DNA of 5,779 nucleotides from contig CAZKTU010000337.1 of NCBI GenBank assembly GCA_964555675.1, positions 1-5,779 of the forward strand. Reading direction: 5' to 3'. Below the pieces are notes generated by a model. That model was not told where the DNA came from, made no database searches, and was given only the letters and a program-made list of their open reading frames with translations. Shown here one piece after another: positions 1-5,779 of this stretch. Made by a program: the position numbers and the translations under genes. This stretch comes from CAIWXH01 sp964555675. Lineage in GTDB: Bacteria; Chloroflexota; Chloroflexia; Chloroflexales; Chloroflexaceae. Numbering within the stretch: the first letter of the stretch is position 1; every line of letters begins with the position of its first letter.

Positions 1-1104
1 AACGGCGACACGGCGGCCGTTCTGACGGGGGCCCTGGCGACGAGCGCCGACGCGGCGAGCCCGGTGGGGGTCTACCCGATCACCCAGGGCACGCTGGCCG
101 CCGCCAACTACACGCTCAGCTTCACCCCCGCCAGCCTCACGGTCGGGCGGGCGCCCCTGGCAGTTGTGGCCGACGCGAAGGCCCGCAGCTTCGGCGCGGC
201 CAACCCGCCCCTGACCTACAGCGTGAGCGGCCTGGTGGCCGGCGACACGGCGGCCACGGCCCTGACGGGCACTCTGGCGACCGTCGCCGGCCCCGCCAGC
301 CCACCCGGGGCCTACCCGATCACTCAGGGCACGCTCGACGCGGCCAACTACACGCTCAGCTTTACGCCCGGGACGCTGACCGTGGCCAACGCCGTGCTGA
401 ACGTGGTCGCCGACCCGCAGACGCGGCTCTACGGCGCGGCGAACCCGGCCCTCACCTATAGCGTGACGGGCTTCGTGAACGGCGACACCGCGGCTATCCT
501 GAGCGGCGCCCTGGCCACGCCGGCCACGGCGGCGAGCGAGGTGGGGGTCTACGCGATCACCCAGGGCAGCCTGGCCGCGCCCAACTACGCGATCAACTAC
601 ACCGGCGCGGCCCTGGAGGTCACGCCGGCCCCGCTGACGGTGAGCGCCGACCCGCAGACGCGGCTTTACGGCGCGCTCAACCCGGCCCTGACCTACAGCG
701 TGAGCGGCCTCGTGAACGGCGACACGGCCGCCGCGCTGACCGGCGCGCTGGCGACCACGGCGACCCAACTGAGCGATGTGGGGGTCTACACGATCACCCA
801 GGGCAGCCTGAGCGCGCCCAACTACACCATCAGCTACGTCGGGGCCAACCTGGCGGTCACGCCGGCCCCGCTCAACGTGACCGCCGACAATCAGACCCGG
901 CTCTTCGGGGCGCCCAACCCGCCCCTGACTCTCACCTATGCGGGCTTCGTGAATGGCGACGACGCCGCCGACCTGGACGTCGCTCCGCTCGCCACGACCA
1001 CCGCCCAGCTCGGCAGCCCCCCTGGCGCCTACCCGATCAGCGTGAGCGGCGGGGCCGACCTGAACTACACCCTCAGCTATGTGCCCGGCACCTTCACGAT
1101 CGTC
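1..1104 (+). repeat. Tandem MBG-type protein repeats (one partial plus four full, about 79 residues each)
   Basis: One partial repeat (1-153) is followed by complete units at 154-393, 394-630, 631-867 and 868-1104, which are 80, 79, 79 and 79 codons long. Each runs from PLxVxAD through TRLYGAxNPxLTYSV, then GFVNGDTAA, a LATxA loop, VGVYxITQGSL and NYTLSYxxGxLxV. This matches the MBG-type (MBG_2) domain, a small beta-sandwich common in long bacterial surface proteins; the family name is from memory. The units at 394 and 631 are closest, about three quarters identical in protein by hand count. The last unit is the most diverged, with GDDAADLDV and an SVSGGADLNY insertion. The array extends upstream of the window, so the total number of units is unknown. 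Confidence 0.85.
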
Positions 1105-3909
1105 GCCACCGGCCAGGACCCCTGCTCGGGCGACGCGCTGCGAACGCTGCTGAATGGCTCGGGCCCGCTGATCGAGCTTGACGGCGCATGCCGCTACCAG
1201 CTCGACGGCCAGAGCGGCGCGAACGGGCACCTGCTCAACCTCTACTTCAAGGCCGACCTGACGATCGACGGCAACGGCGCGGTGATCGAGCGAGCCGCCG
1301 GGGCGGGCGAGCTGGGCCTGCTGGCCCTGGTCGACAGCACCAACGTCACCTTCCGCGACCTGACCTTCGTGGGCGGCCGGGCTAACGGTCCGCTCACCGA
1401 GCTGAGCGGCCGCGGCGGGGCCATGATGCTCTACAACAGCACCGGCGTGAGCCTGGTTGGTGTGCAGTTCTTCGACAATAGCGGCAGCCTCGGCGGGGCC
1501 CTGTCATCCTACGGAGGCTCGGCGAGCGTCCTGAACAGCGTCTTCGCCGACAACCAGGCCGGCTCGGCGGGGGCGGCCCTCTACGCCCAGGGCCCCATGA
1601 CGGTGCTCAACAGCACGATCACGAGCGCCGGGCCCAACCCGCGCGAGGCCCTCTTCACCTGGGACAGCTTTACGCTGCAGAACAGCATCGTCGCGAACCA
1701 CGCCGTGGCCCTGGCGGCCGCGGGCGGCGCGAAGGCGGTGAGCGAGGACTATAATCTCTACTCGGAGATCGGGCTGACCCAGAAGCTCTACAACCCCGGC
1801 ACGCGCATCAGCGCCGGCGCCCACAGCTTCTTCGCCCCCGGCGTCACCGCGAGCTTCGCCGACCCGGCGCGCCGCAACTACCGCCTGACCCCGGGCGCAG
1901 TTGCGATCGACCGTGGCGGCCCGCTTGGCGGGGCCTTCGACGCCGACGGTCGGCCGCGCCCCTACGGCGGCTCGGCGGTCGATCTGGGCCCCTACGAGTT
2001 TTCGGCCGACGGCTCGCTCTCCATTCGCCGCCTTGCTCCACGCTGGGCCGAGGCAGGGGCGCCCTTCAGCGTCACGCTGATCGTCGCCAATCGCGGGCCG
2101 AGCGCCCTGAGCAACCTTGAGGTGCGCGATACGCTGCCCGCGGGGGCCGCGCTCGCTGGGTCGCTCGGCGACGGCGGCAGCTTCGACGGCAAGACGGTGC
2201 GCTGGCCGATCGTCGCCCTCGGCCCCGGCGAGTCGCGCACCTTCACCTATCAGATCAGCGCCGGCACGGGCGTGACCAGCGCGGACTACGAGGTCTTCGC
2301 CCCTGGTCAGAACGCCCCGCGCGCGGGCGGCCCCGCCGTCACGACGGCGATCAGCCCCGACATCGTCGCGCGCCTGCAAGGCCCCGCGGGCCAATCCTTC
2401 GACCCGGCGCTGCACGGCTTCGGCTTCGCAGCGTGGCGCGACACCCCGGCCGGCAACGACCTGAGCGCGGCGAGCATGTACGCGCTGCTGGGGCCCGGGG
2501 TCTGCGCGCCCCTCACCGGGGCCGGTCCCGAGGCCTGCGCCCTCACGGCGACGGCCGAGCGGCAGCGCCAGGAGCTCGAGCGCACCCTGGGCGAGGGCCG
2601 CTCGTTCGGGCTGGCCGCGGCGAGCCTCAAGCTCTTCCTCGGGCAGCCGCTGCCGGGCGGGGCCGACGCGCCTGCTGCGCTGCAGCCAGGGGCGGCCGTG
2701 ACCGCCGACCTGCTGCGCTACCCGGCGCTCCAGCACGTGATCGCCGTCTACCAGGCGGGCCGCCAGTGGGCGCCCCTGGCCGACGTGGCGGGCGCCCAGG
2801 TGAGCGACGGCAGCCCCGGCTCTGTGCTGAGCTTCCTGCTCGACCACAGCTTTGACGGGCCGCAGGACGACGGGGCCTACACCCTGAGCATCACGCGGCG
2901 CGACGGCGGCGGCGCGCGGAGTCTGGTGCCCTACGCCCTCGAACGGCGCGCGGGCGGGCGCTACGGGCTCTATGTCTACGACGGCGCCGCGCCCGGCGAC
3001 CGCGAGCGGGTGATCGAGCTCGATCCCGGCGCCTGGCGCTACACGAGCGGTGGGGCGCCCGTGGCGGGCTACGAGGGCGACGCGGGCAGTGGCACGATCG
3101 CGCTGCGCAGCCTGAGCCACGACACCAGCCTGCCGCGCAGCTGCGACTTCTGCGCCGGGGCAAGCGGGGTCACCTTCAAGCTGCGCGGCCAGGGCCGGCT
3201 GCTGGTGATCGACAGCGCGGGGCGGCGCGTGGGCCACGCTCCAGGCGAGGGCGGCCCGCTCAATGAGATCCCCGGCGCGACGATCGCCGCCCGCTGGTCC
3301 GAGAGCGAGGCGGGGGGCGGCGCGAGTATCACGGTGCCGCCCGGCGGGAGGTACCGTCTGAGGCTGAGCGGCGAGGCCCCGGGCGGCGCGGGGGCGCGGG
3401 TGGCGGCGAGCAGCGGGGTCAGCCTCGACCTGAGCATCAGTGGGCCGGGCGTCGCGGGCGGCCTGAGCGGCCTGAGCCTCGCCGGCCCCGGCGACGCGGC
3501 CGAGCTGAGCTTCGACGATGCCAGCAAGACGATCAGCTTCCAGGATGGGGGCGCTGGTCAGGCCCCTGCGGTGCTGCTGGCCGTGGCGCGGGCGGACGGG
3601 ACGAGCTATAGCTTCACCGTCAGTGGCTTCGAGCTGACGACCGGCCGGGCGCTGAGCATGGCCTATGACGCGCGGGCCGAGACCTTCAGCTTGCAGGATG
3701 ACGACACCGCGCGCACGCAGCGCTACAACCTGGTGCTGGTGCGGGTCAACCCCGACGGGACGAGCCAGAGCTATCGGCGGGACGACGTGACGGGCGGCCT
3801 GGGCGCGGGGGTGATCTTCGCGCTGGCGGGCTGGGATGGGGTGGGTCGGCCGGGCAGCCTGATTGTGCCGAACCGGCTGTATGTGCCCCTGGCGCTGCGA
3901 GATGGATGA
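1..3909 (+). CDS. Giant modular surface/secreted protein: MBG repeats, beta-helix, DUF11, peptidase-like domain (5' end outside window)
   Basis: The frame is open from base 1 to TGA 3907-3909, giving 1302 residues. The GTG at 64 is an internal Val codon inside a repeat, so the start and any signal peptide lie upstream. Numbering from base 1, residues 1-368 are MBG-type repeats. Residues about 374-671 form a right-handed beta-helix: an N-cap with Cys375 and Cys397, short Asn/Ser/Gly-rich rungs (for example LTIDGNGAVI, VTFRDLTFVGG), and an end signature NYRLTPGAVAIDRG through VDLGPYEF, as in choice-of-anchor-Q proteins. Residues about 672-785 are DUF11-like (VANRGPSALSNLEVRDTLP). Residues about 790-1054 resemble a cysteine-peptidase fold with lost catalytic residues. 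Residues about 1055-1288 are beta-rich, and the tail is RLYVPLALR. Such proteins are typically exported adhesive or structural envelope proteins; that role is inferred from architecture. No enzymatic activity is supported. It is separated from the next gene by 99 bases. Confidence 0.9.
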   Translation, partial: NGDTAAVLTGALATSADAASPVGVYPITQGTLAAANYTLSFTPASLTVGRAPLAVVADAKARSFGAANPPLTYSVSGLVAGDTAATALTGTLATVAGPASPPGAYPITQGTLDAANYTLSFTPGTLTVANAVLNVVADPQTRLYGAANPALTYSVTGFVNGDTAAILSGALATPATAASEVGVYAITQGSLAAPNYAINYTGAALEVTPAPLTVSADPQTRLYGALNPALTYSVSGLVNGDTAAALTGALATTATQLSDVGVYTITQGSLSAPNYTISYVGANLAVTPAPLNVTADNQTRLFGAPNPPLTLTYAGFVNGDDAADLDVAPLATTTAQLGSPPGAYPISVSGGADLNYTLSYVPGTFTIVATGQDPCSGDALRTLLNGSGPLIELDGACRYQLDGQSGANGHLLNLYFKADLTIDGNGAVIERAAGAGELGLLALVDSTNVTFRDLTFVGGRANGPLTELSGRGGAMMLYNSTGVSLVGVQFFDNSGSLGGALSSYGGSASVLNSVFADNQAGSAGAALYAQGPMTVLNSTITSAGPNPREALFTWDSFTLQNSIVANHAVALAAAGGAKAVSEDYNLYSEIGLTQKLYNPGTRISAGAHSFFAPGVTASFADPARRNYRLTPGAVAIDRGGPLGGAFDADGRPRPYGGSAVDLGPYEFSADGSLSIRRLAPRWAEAGAPFSVTLIVANRGPSALSNLEVRDTLPAGAALAGSLGDGGSFDGKTVRWPIVALGPGESRTFTYQISAGTGVTSADYEVFAPGQNAPRAGGPAVTTAISPDIVARLQGPAGQSFDPALHGFGFAAWRDTPAGNDLSAASMYALLGPGVCAPLTGAGPEACALTATAERQRQELERTLGEGRSFGLAAASLKLFLGQPLPGGADAPAALQPGAAVTADLLRYPALQHVIAVYQAGRQWAPLADVAGAQVSDGSPGSVLSFLLDHSFDGPQDDGAYTLSITRRDGGGARSLVPYALERRAGGRYGLYVYDGAAPGDRERVIELDPGAWRYTSGGAPVAGYEGDAGSGTIALRSLSHDTSLPRSCDFCAGASGVTFKLRGQGRLLVIDSAGRRVGHAPGEGGPLNEIPGATIAARWSESEAGGGASITVPPGGRYRLRLSGEAPGGAGARVAASSGVSLDLSISGPGVAGGLSGLSLAGPGDAAELSFDDASKTISFQDGGAGQAPAVLLAVARADGTSYSFTVSGFELTTGRALSMAYDARAETFSLQDDDTARTQRYNLVLVRVNPDGTSQSYRRDDVTGGLGAGVIFALAGWDGVGRPGSLIVPNRLYVPLALRDG
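2370..3160 (+). other. Cysteine-peptidase-like domain lacking catalytic Cys and His (domain within the giant protein)
   Basis: From memory, related exported Chloroflexota proteins have a C39/papain-like domain with a GHCxGMAxTS nucleophile motif, a GGHAVTPYAV histidine motif and a VYDNNxPG motif. Here the same order of motifs is readable: HGFGFAAWRD near residue 806, GEGRSFGLAAASL at residues 865-877, GARSLVPYAL at 971-980, VYDGAAPG at 992-999 and CDFC at 1048-1051. In an ungapped alignment the nucleophile Cys is Ser868 (codon 2602-2604), its preceding His is Arg867, and the catalytic His is Arg973 (codon 2917-2919). Asp994 is kept but the next Asn is Gly. If the alignment holds, this is a pseudo-enzyme, perhaps retained for binding or structure. 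The frame is intact, so it is not a broken gene. The family match needs a profile search. Confidence 0.5.
3868..3906 (+). other. C-terminal RLYVPLALR tail, possible Chloroflexota envelope-protein terminus
   Basis: The giant protein ends PNRLYVPLALRDG, directly after a beta-rich domain. I recall many exported Chloroflexales proteins carrying a (V/I)YLPLVxR segment at or near their C-terminus, so it may be a lineage-specific sorting or folding tag. It is not an LPXTG signal: there is no following hydrophobic helix and basic tail. Function is unknown to me, and the match is one short motif. Confidence 0.4.
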
Positions 3910-3926
3910 GGAGGGCCTGGCCCTCC
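3910..3926 (+). terminator. GC-rich hairpin just after the giant gene, weak terminator candidate
   Basis: The sequence GGAGGGC-CTG-GCCCTCC is a perfect 7-bp stem with a 3-base loop, starting one base after the TGA. No T-run follows (ACGCCTCC comes next), so intrinsic termination is doubtful. It could instead stabilise the upstream message's 3' end. Confidence 0.3.
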
Positions 3927-3995
3927 ACGCCTCCCCGGCGAACGCTCAGGCGCAAACCGCAGCTAACGCAGCTTCTGCTGGGCAACCATTAGCGA

Positions 3996-4004
3996 AAGGA
4001 AGGA
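3996..4004 (+). promoter_or_regulatory. Ribosome binding site of the MscS-family gene
   Basis: The purine run AAGGAAGGA lies upstream of ATG 4009. The first AGGA is 8 bases and the last is 4 bases from the start, a good Shine-Dalgarno fit that supports the ATG. The rest of the 3910-4008 gap shows no clear -35/-10 pair. Confidence 0.65.
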
Positions 4005-4008
4005 CGGG

Positions 4009-4788
4009 ATGGATCTGACCGTACTGACGAACATCATCGTAACTGGCCTGATCGCGATCGCCATGGCCGGGGCCGGCTACGTCGCCTCGCTGCTAGTCGC
4101 GCGCATGCTGACGCCGATCGCGCAGCGCTTCCTCGACCCCGGCATGGCCGGCTTTGTGGTCAGCCTGGCGCGGGTGGGCGTGCTGCTCTTCACCCTCAAG
4201 CTGATCGTCGACCAGACCGGGGCGGCCGGCGTGCTGGTCATCCTGGTGACGGCCTTCACCGGCGCGTTTGCGCTCGGCTCCGAGCGGATCGCCTCAGACA
4301 TTGTCGCAGGGGCCAACCTCTTCCTGCTGCGCTATTACAAGGTCGGCGATCTGGTGACGATCGGCGCGATGCGCGGCAGGATCAGTGCGATCTCGCTCAC
4401 GCATACCTCGATGGGCAACGACGAGCGCGATCGGATCATCATCCCGAACGCCGAGATCCTCGGCCAGACCATCGTGAACCATAGCAGCTTCCCCGGAGCG
4501 CGGCTCAGCGCCCTCATTCCGGTCGACGGCAAGCACGAGCGCAGCGCGGCCATGGAGCGCCTGCTCGAGATTGCCAGCGCCTTCGAGCCTCGGCTGCAGG
4601 GCGCCAACGACGCGCCGCGGGTCATTCTGCGTGAAGTGCTGGGGAGTGGTCCGCAGAGCCGCAGCATGTACGAAGTTAGCGTCTATGTCCCCGAGGAGCT
4701 CTACGGCGCCAACTCGATGCTGCTCTTTCACATGAACACAGTGTTGGACGCCGAGGGGCTGCGACTCGAGCACGCGGTGAACGGGTAG
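4009..4788 (+). CDS. MscS-family small-conductance mechanosensitive ion channel
   Basis: This 259-residue protein matches the compact three-helix MscS architecture; E. coli MscS has 286 residues. Predicted membrane helices are about 8-31, 47-67 and 73-107. The third, Ala/Gly-rich helix (TAFTGAFALGSERIASDIVAG) is the pore-lining helix of the family. It runs into the beta-domain, where YKVGDLVTIG, MRGRISAISLTHTSM and RIIIPNAEILGQTIVNHS correspond to the MscS segments around its IIVIPN motif. The remainder fits the cytoplasmic alpha/beta vestibule. Such channels are heptameric inner-membrane valves that open under membrane tension to release solutes on osmotic downshift. The pore helix carries Glu92-Arg93 where E. 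coli has Gln112-Gly113 in my hand alignment, which may alter gating. It is the first gene of a tight pair, 12 bases before the next ATG. The start is supported by a strong ribosome site. The family assignment is firm; the ion preference and physiological role are not determined. Confidence 0.92.
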   Translation: MDLTVLTNIIVTGLIAIAMAGAGYVASLLVARMLTPIAQRFLDPGMAGFVVSLARVGVLLFTLKLIVDQTGAAGVLVILVTAFTGAFALGSERIASDIVAGANLFLLRYYKVGDLVTIGAMRGRISAISLTHTSMGNDERDRIIIPNAEILGQTIVNHSSFPGARLSALIPVDGKHERSAAMERLLEIASAFEPRLQGANDAPRVILREVLGSGPQSRSMYEVSVYVPEELYGANSMLLFHMNTVLDAEGLRLEHAVNG

Positions 4789-4793
4789 AAGGG
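4787..4793 (+). promoter_or_regulatory. Ribosome binding site overlapping the mscS-like stop codon
   Basis: AGAAGGG starts inside the TAG stop (4786-4788) and ends 7 bases before ATG 4801. This decides the start of the downstream gene and suggests translational coupling with the channel gene. Confidence 0.6.
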
Positions 4794-4800
4794 CGGGCGC

Positions 4801-5779
4801 ATGCAGTCTCCACGTCCTGATCCACTGCCATACCCGCCCACGCTCGCCTCGCCGGTGGCTAAGAGACCGCACCGCAAGCGTCGCCGGGCCGCCCACAGAC
4901 TCTTTCGGATGCTGATCGGGAGCGCGATCACGACCGTCGGCATCGTGACGGGCGGCTTCGGCGTGGCGCCGGGTTGGACGATCTCGCTGCAGGCGCGCCA
5001 GATGGCCTCAACCATGCTCGACGCGATGCTGATCGAGCAGCGGGGCGTGAATGAGTTTCTGGCCCAGGGCGGCCTGCCCACGCTGCCCCCGCCCGAGCCG
5101 TTGGCGGCCTTTCTTGGGGCGCAGCCGGTCGAGGCCGAAGTGCCGGCGGCCCAGTTGGCGTCCCTGCTCGCGGACGGGGTGGCCTTGCTCACCGGCGGGG
5201 TCGGTGCTGGCCAGGCCCAGGCTAGCGGGCAGGGGGGCGACAGCGGCCAGGGGGTCGCCGGCGGCGTCGCTCTGGGCGATGGTGCCACGGCCCAGGCGCT
5301 CCAGGCGCAGACGGCAAATGCACTGACGGCCCTGGCGCAGACGGCCGCCGCCATCGCGGGGCCTGGCCTCACGGCGACGGCAGAGGCCGCCCTTGGGCTC
5401 ACGGCGACGGCCCAGGCTAGCCTCGAGCAGACGGCCACGGCGCTGGCAGAGCAGGCTCAGACGGCCACGCTCCTGGCGGGCCTTGAGCAGACTGCAACCG
5501 CGCAGGCTGAGCTCGGGCAGACCGCGCAGGCGGAGCTCTGGCAGACCGCGACCGCGCAGACGGGGCTTCGACAGACGGCGCAAGCGGGGCTCTGGCAGAC
5601 GGCCACGGCGCTGGCAGAGCAGGCTCAGACGGCCACGGCGCAGGCGGGGCTGGCGCAGACCGCCACGACCCAGAGTGGCCAGGCGCAAACCGCGACCGCG
5701 CAGGCGGGGCTGGTGCAGACGGCCACGGCGCGGGCGGGCCAGGCGCAGACCGCTACGGCGCTGGCCGGGCCAGGCCTGC
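4801..5779 (+). CDS. Membrane-anchored Ala/Thr/Gln-rich decapeptide-repeat protein (3' end outside window)
   Basis: The frame opens at ATG 4801 and stays open to the window end, giving 326 residues so far. I do not recognise the family. Residues 1-20 are Pro-rich; 21-36 are strongly basic (KRPHRKRRR). Residues 37-56 (MLIGSAITTVGIVTGGFGVA) form one hydrophobic helix, either a signal-anchor or a long signal peptide; by the positive-inside rule the rest would face outward. Residues about 59-90 look helical, then come a Pro-rich stretch (LPTLPPPEP), another helical part, and a Gly/Gln/Ser linker at about 138-159. From residue 160 on, the protein is a decapeptide array. Evidence that it is real: a good ribosome site, 12-base spacing from the MscS-like gene, and mostly G/C third positions, relaxed only in the first dozen codons as is common near starts. 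A later ATG at 4909 would discard the basic segment and is less likely. The C-terminal domain that would reveal function is beyond the window. Confidence 0.75.
   Translation, partial: MQSPRPDPLPYPPTLASPVAKRPHRKRRRAAHRLFRMLIGSAITTVGIVTGGFGVAPGWTISLQARQMASTMLDAMLIEQRGVNEFLAQGGLPTLPPPEPLAAFLGAQPVEAEVPAAQLASLLADGVALLTGGVGAGQAQASGQGGDSGQGVAGGVALGDGATAQALQAQTANALTALAQTAAAIAGPGLTATAEAALGLTATAQASLEQTATALAEQAQTATLLAGLEQTATAQAELGQTAQAELWQTATAQTGLRQTAQAGLWQTATALAEQAQTATAQAGLAQTATTQSGQAQTATAQAGLVQTATARAGQAQTATALAGPGL
5278..5779 (+). repeat. Decapeptide tandem repeat array, consensus QTATAQAGLx (30-nt period), continuing past window end
   Basis: A degenerate unit at 5278-5307 is followed by sixteen recognisable units from 5308 to 5775. 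Fourteen of these are exactly 10 codons; two, at 5518-5541 (QTAQAELW) and 5572-5595 (QTAQAGLW), are 8 codons and lack one Thr-Ala pair. They flank QTATAQTGLR and hold the array's only Trp residues. Early units are more diverged (LTATAEAALG, LTATAQASLE); later ones are closer to consensus. There are no Cys, Pro is rare, and charge is sparse. Ten residues equals a heptad plus a 3-residue stammer, so a plain coiled coil is not assured. A stalk or spacer role is an inference. Confidence 0.85.
5427..5637 (+). repeat. Pair of identical 43-bp direct repeats inside the decapeptide array
   Basis: Bases 5427-5469 and 5595-5637 are identical over 43 positions, 168 bases (56 codons) apart. Both encode QTATALAEQAQTAT, including the same GCA, GAG and GCT codon choices, which points to recent in-frame duplication rather than protein-level constraint alone. 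Confidence 0.8.

Noticed and set aside
64..66. GTG as start of the giant gene
   Set aside because: It is a Val codon inside an MBG repeat (PVGVYPITQG) and the same frame is open back to base 1, so the true start is upstream.
1504..3237. Long antisense open frame of 577 codons
   Set aside because: It lies opposite conserved domains of the giant protein, is Arg/Ala-rich without recognisable motifs, and is expected from low stop-codon frequency in GC-rich DNA.
3902..4018. Small 38-codon frame bridging the two genes
   Set aside because: It overlaps both neighbours, has no ribosome site of its own apart from coding sequence, and its product shows no recognisable feature beyond a chance-like AQAQTA stretch.
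4054..4061. GCGATCGC palindrome
   Set aside because: A single occurrence inside the channel coding sequence is expected by chance at this composition and gives no regulatory signal.
4728..5688. Two overlapping antisense open frames opposite the repeat array
   Set aside because: Their repetitive Arg/Leu- or Ala/Val-rich products mirror the plus-strand repeats. The plus strand has the ribosome site, the start context, a basic region plus membrane helix, and the operon spacing.
5308..5775. 30-base periodic repeats as a possible CRISPR array
   Set aside because: There are no unique spacers. The period is in-frame coding sequence with codon-level variation and 24-base exceptions that preserve the frame.

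Overview
This is a GC-rich window with strongly GC-biased third codon positions and all supported genes on the plus strand. It looks like cell-envelope DNA from a Chloroflexota bacterium, probably class Chloroflexia. The lineage call is an inference. It rests on a very large secreted modular protein ending in a YVPLALR-type tail, which I recall from many Chloroflexales exported proteins, and on an Ala/Thr/Gln low-complexity repeat of a kind I also associate with that phylum. No rRNA or marker gene confirms it.

Region 1 (1-3909) is the 3' part of a giant surface or secreted protein whose start lies upstream of the window. Its modules in order are one partial and four complete MBG-type repeats of about 79 residues, a right-handed beta-helix closed by a choice-of-anchor-Q-like signature, a DUF11-type Ig-like domain, a cysteine-peptidase-like domain that seems to have lost its catalytic Cys and His, a beta-rich C-terminal region, and the YVPLALR tail.

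Region 2 (3910-4008) is a 99-base gap. It holds a compact GC-rich hairpin without a T-tract and a good Shine-Dalgarno sequence. I see no convincing promoter.

Region 3 (4009-5779) is a tight two-gene unit. The first gene is a compact MscS-family mechanosensitive channel of 259 residues. Twelve bases after its stop begins a gene that is open to the window end. It encodes a protein with a basic N-terminus, one membrane anchor, a Gly-rich linker and a long array of decapeptides (consensus QTATAQAGLx). Close spacing and a ribosome site overlapping the mscS-like stop codon suggest co-translation. A joint envelope role is possible but not shown.

The observations most worth following are the apparently inactivated peptidase domain in the giant protein and the membrane-anchored decapeptide-array protein coupled to the MscS-like channel. 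I see no RNA gene, CRISPR array, insertion sequence or phage element.
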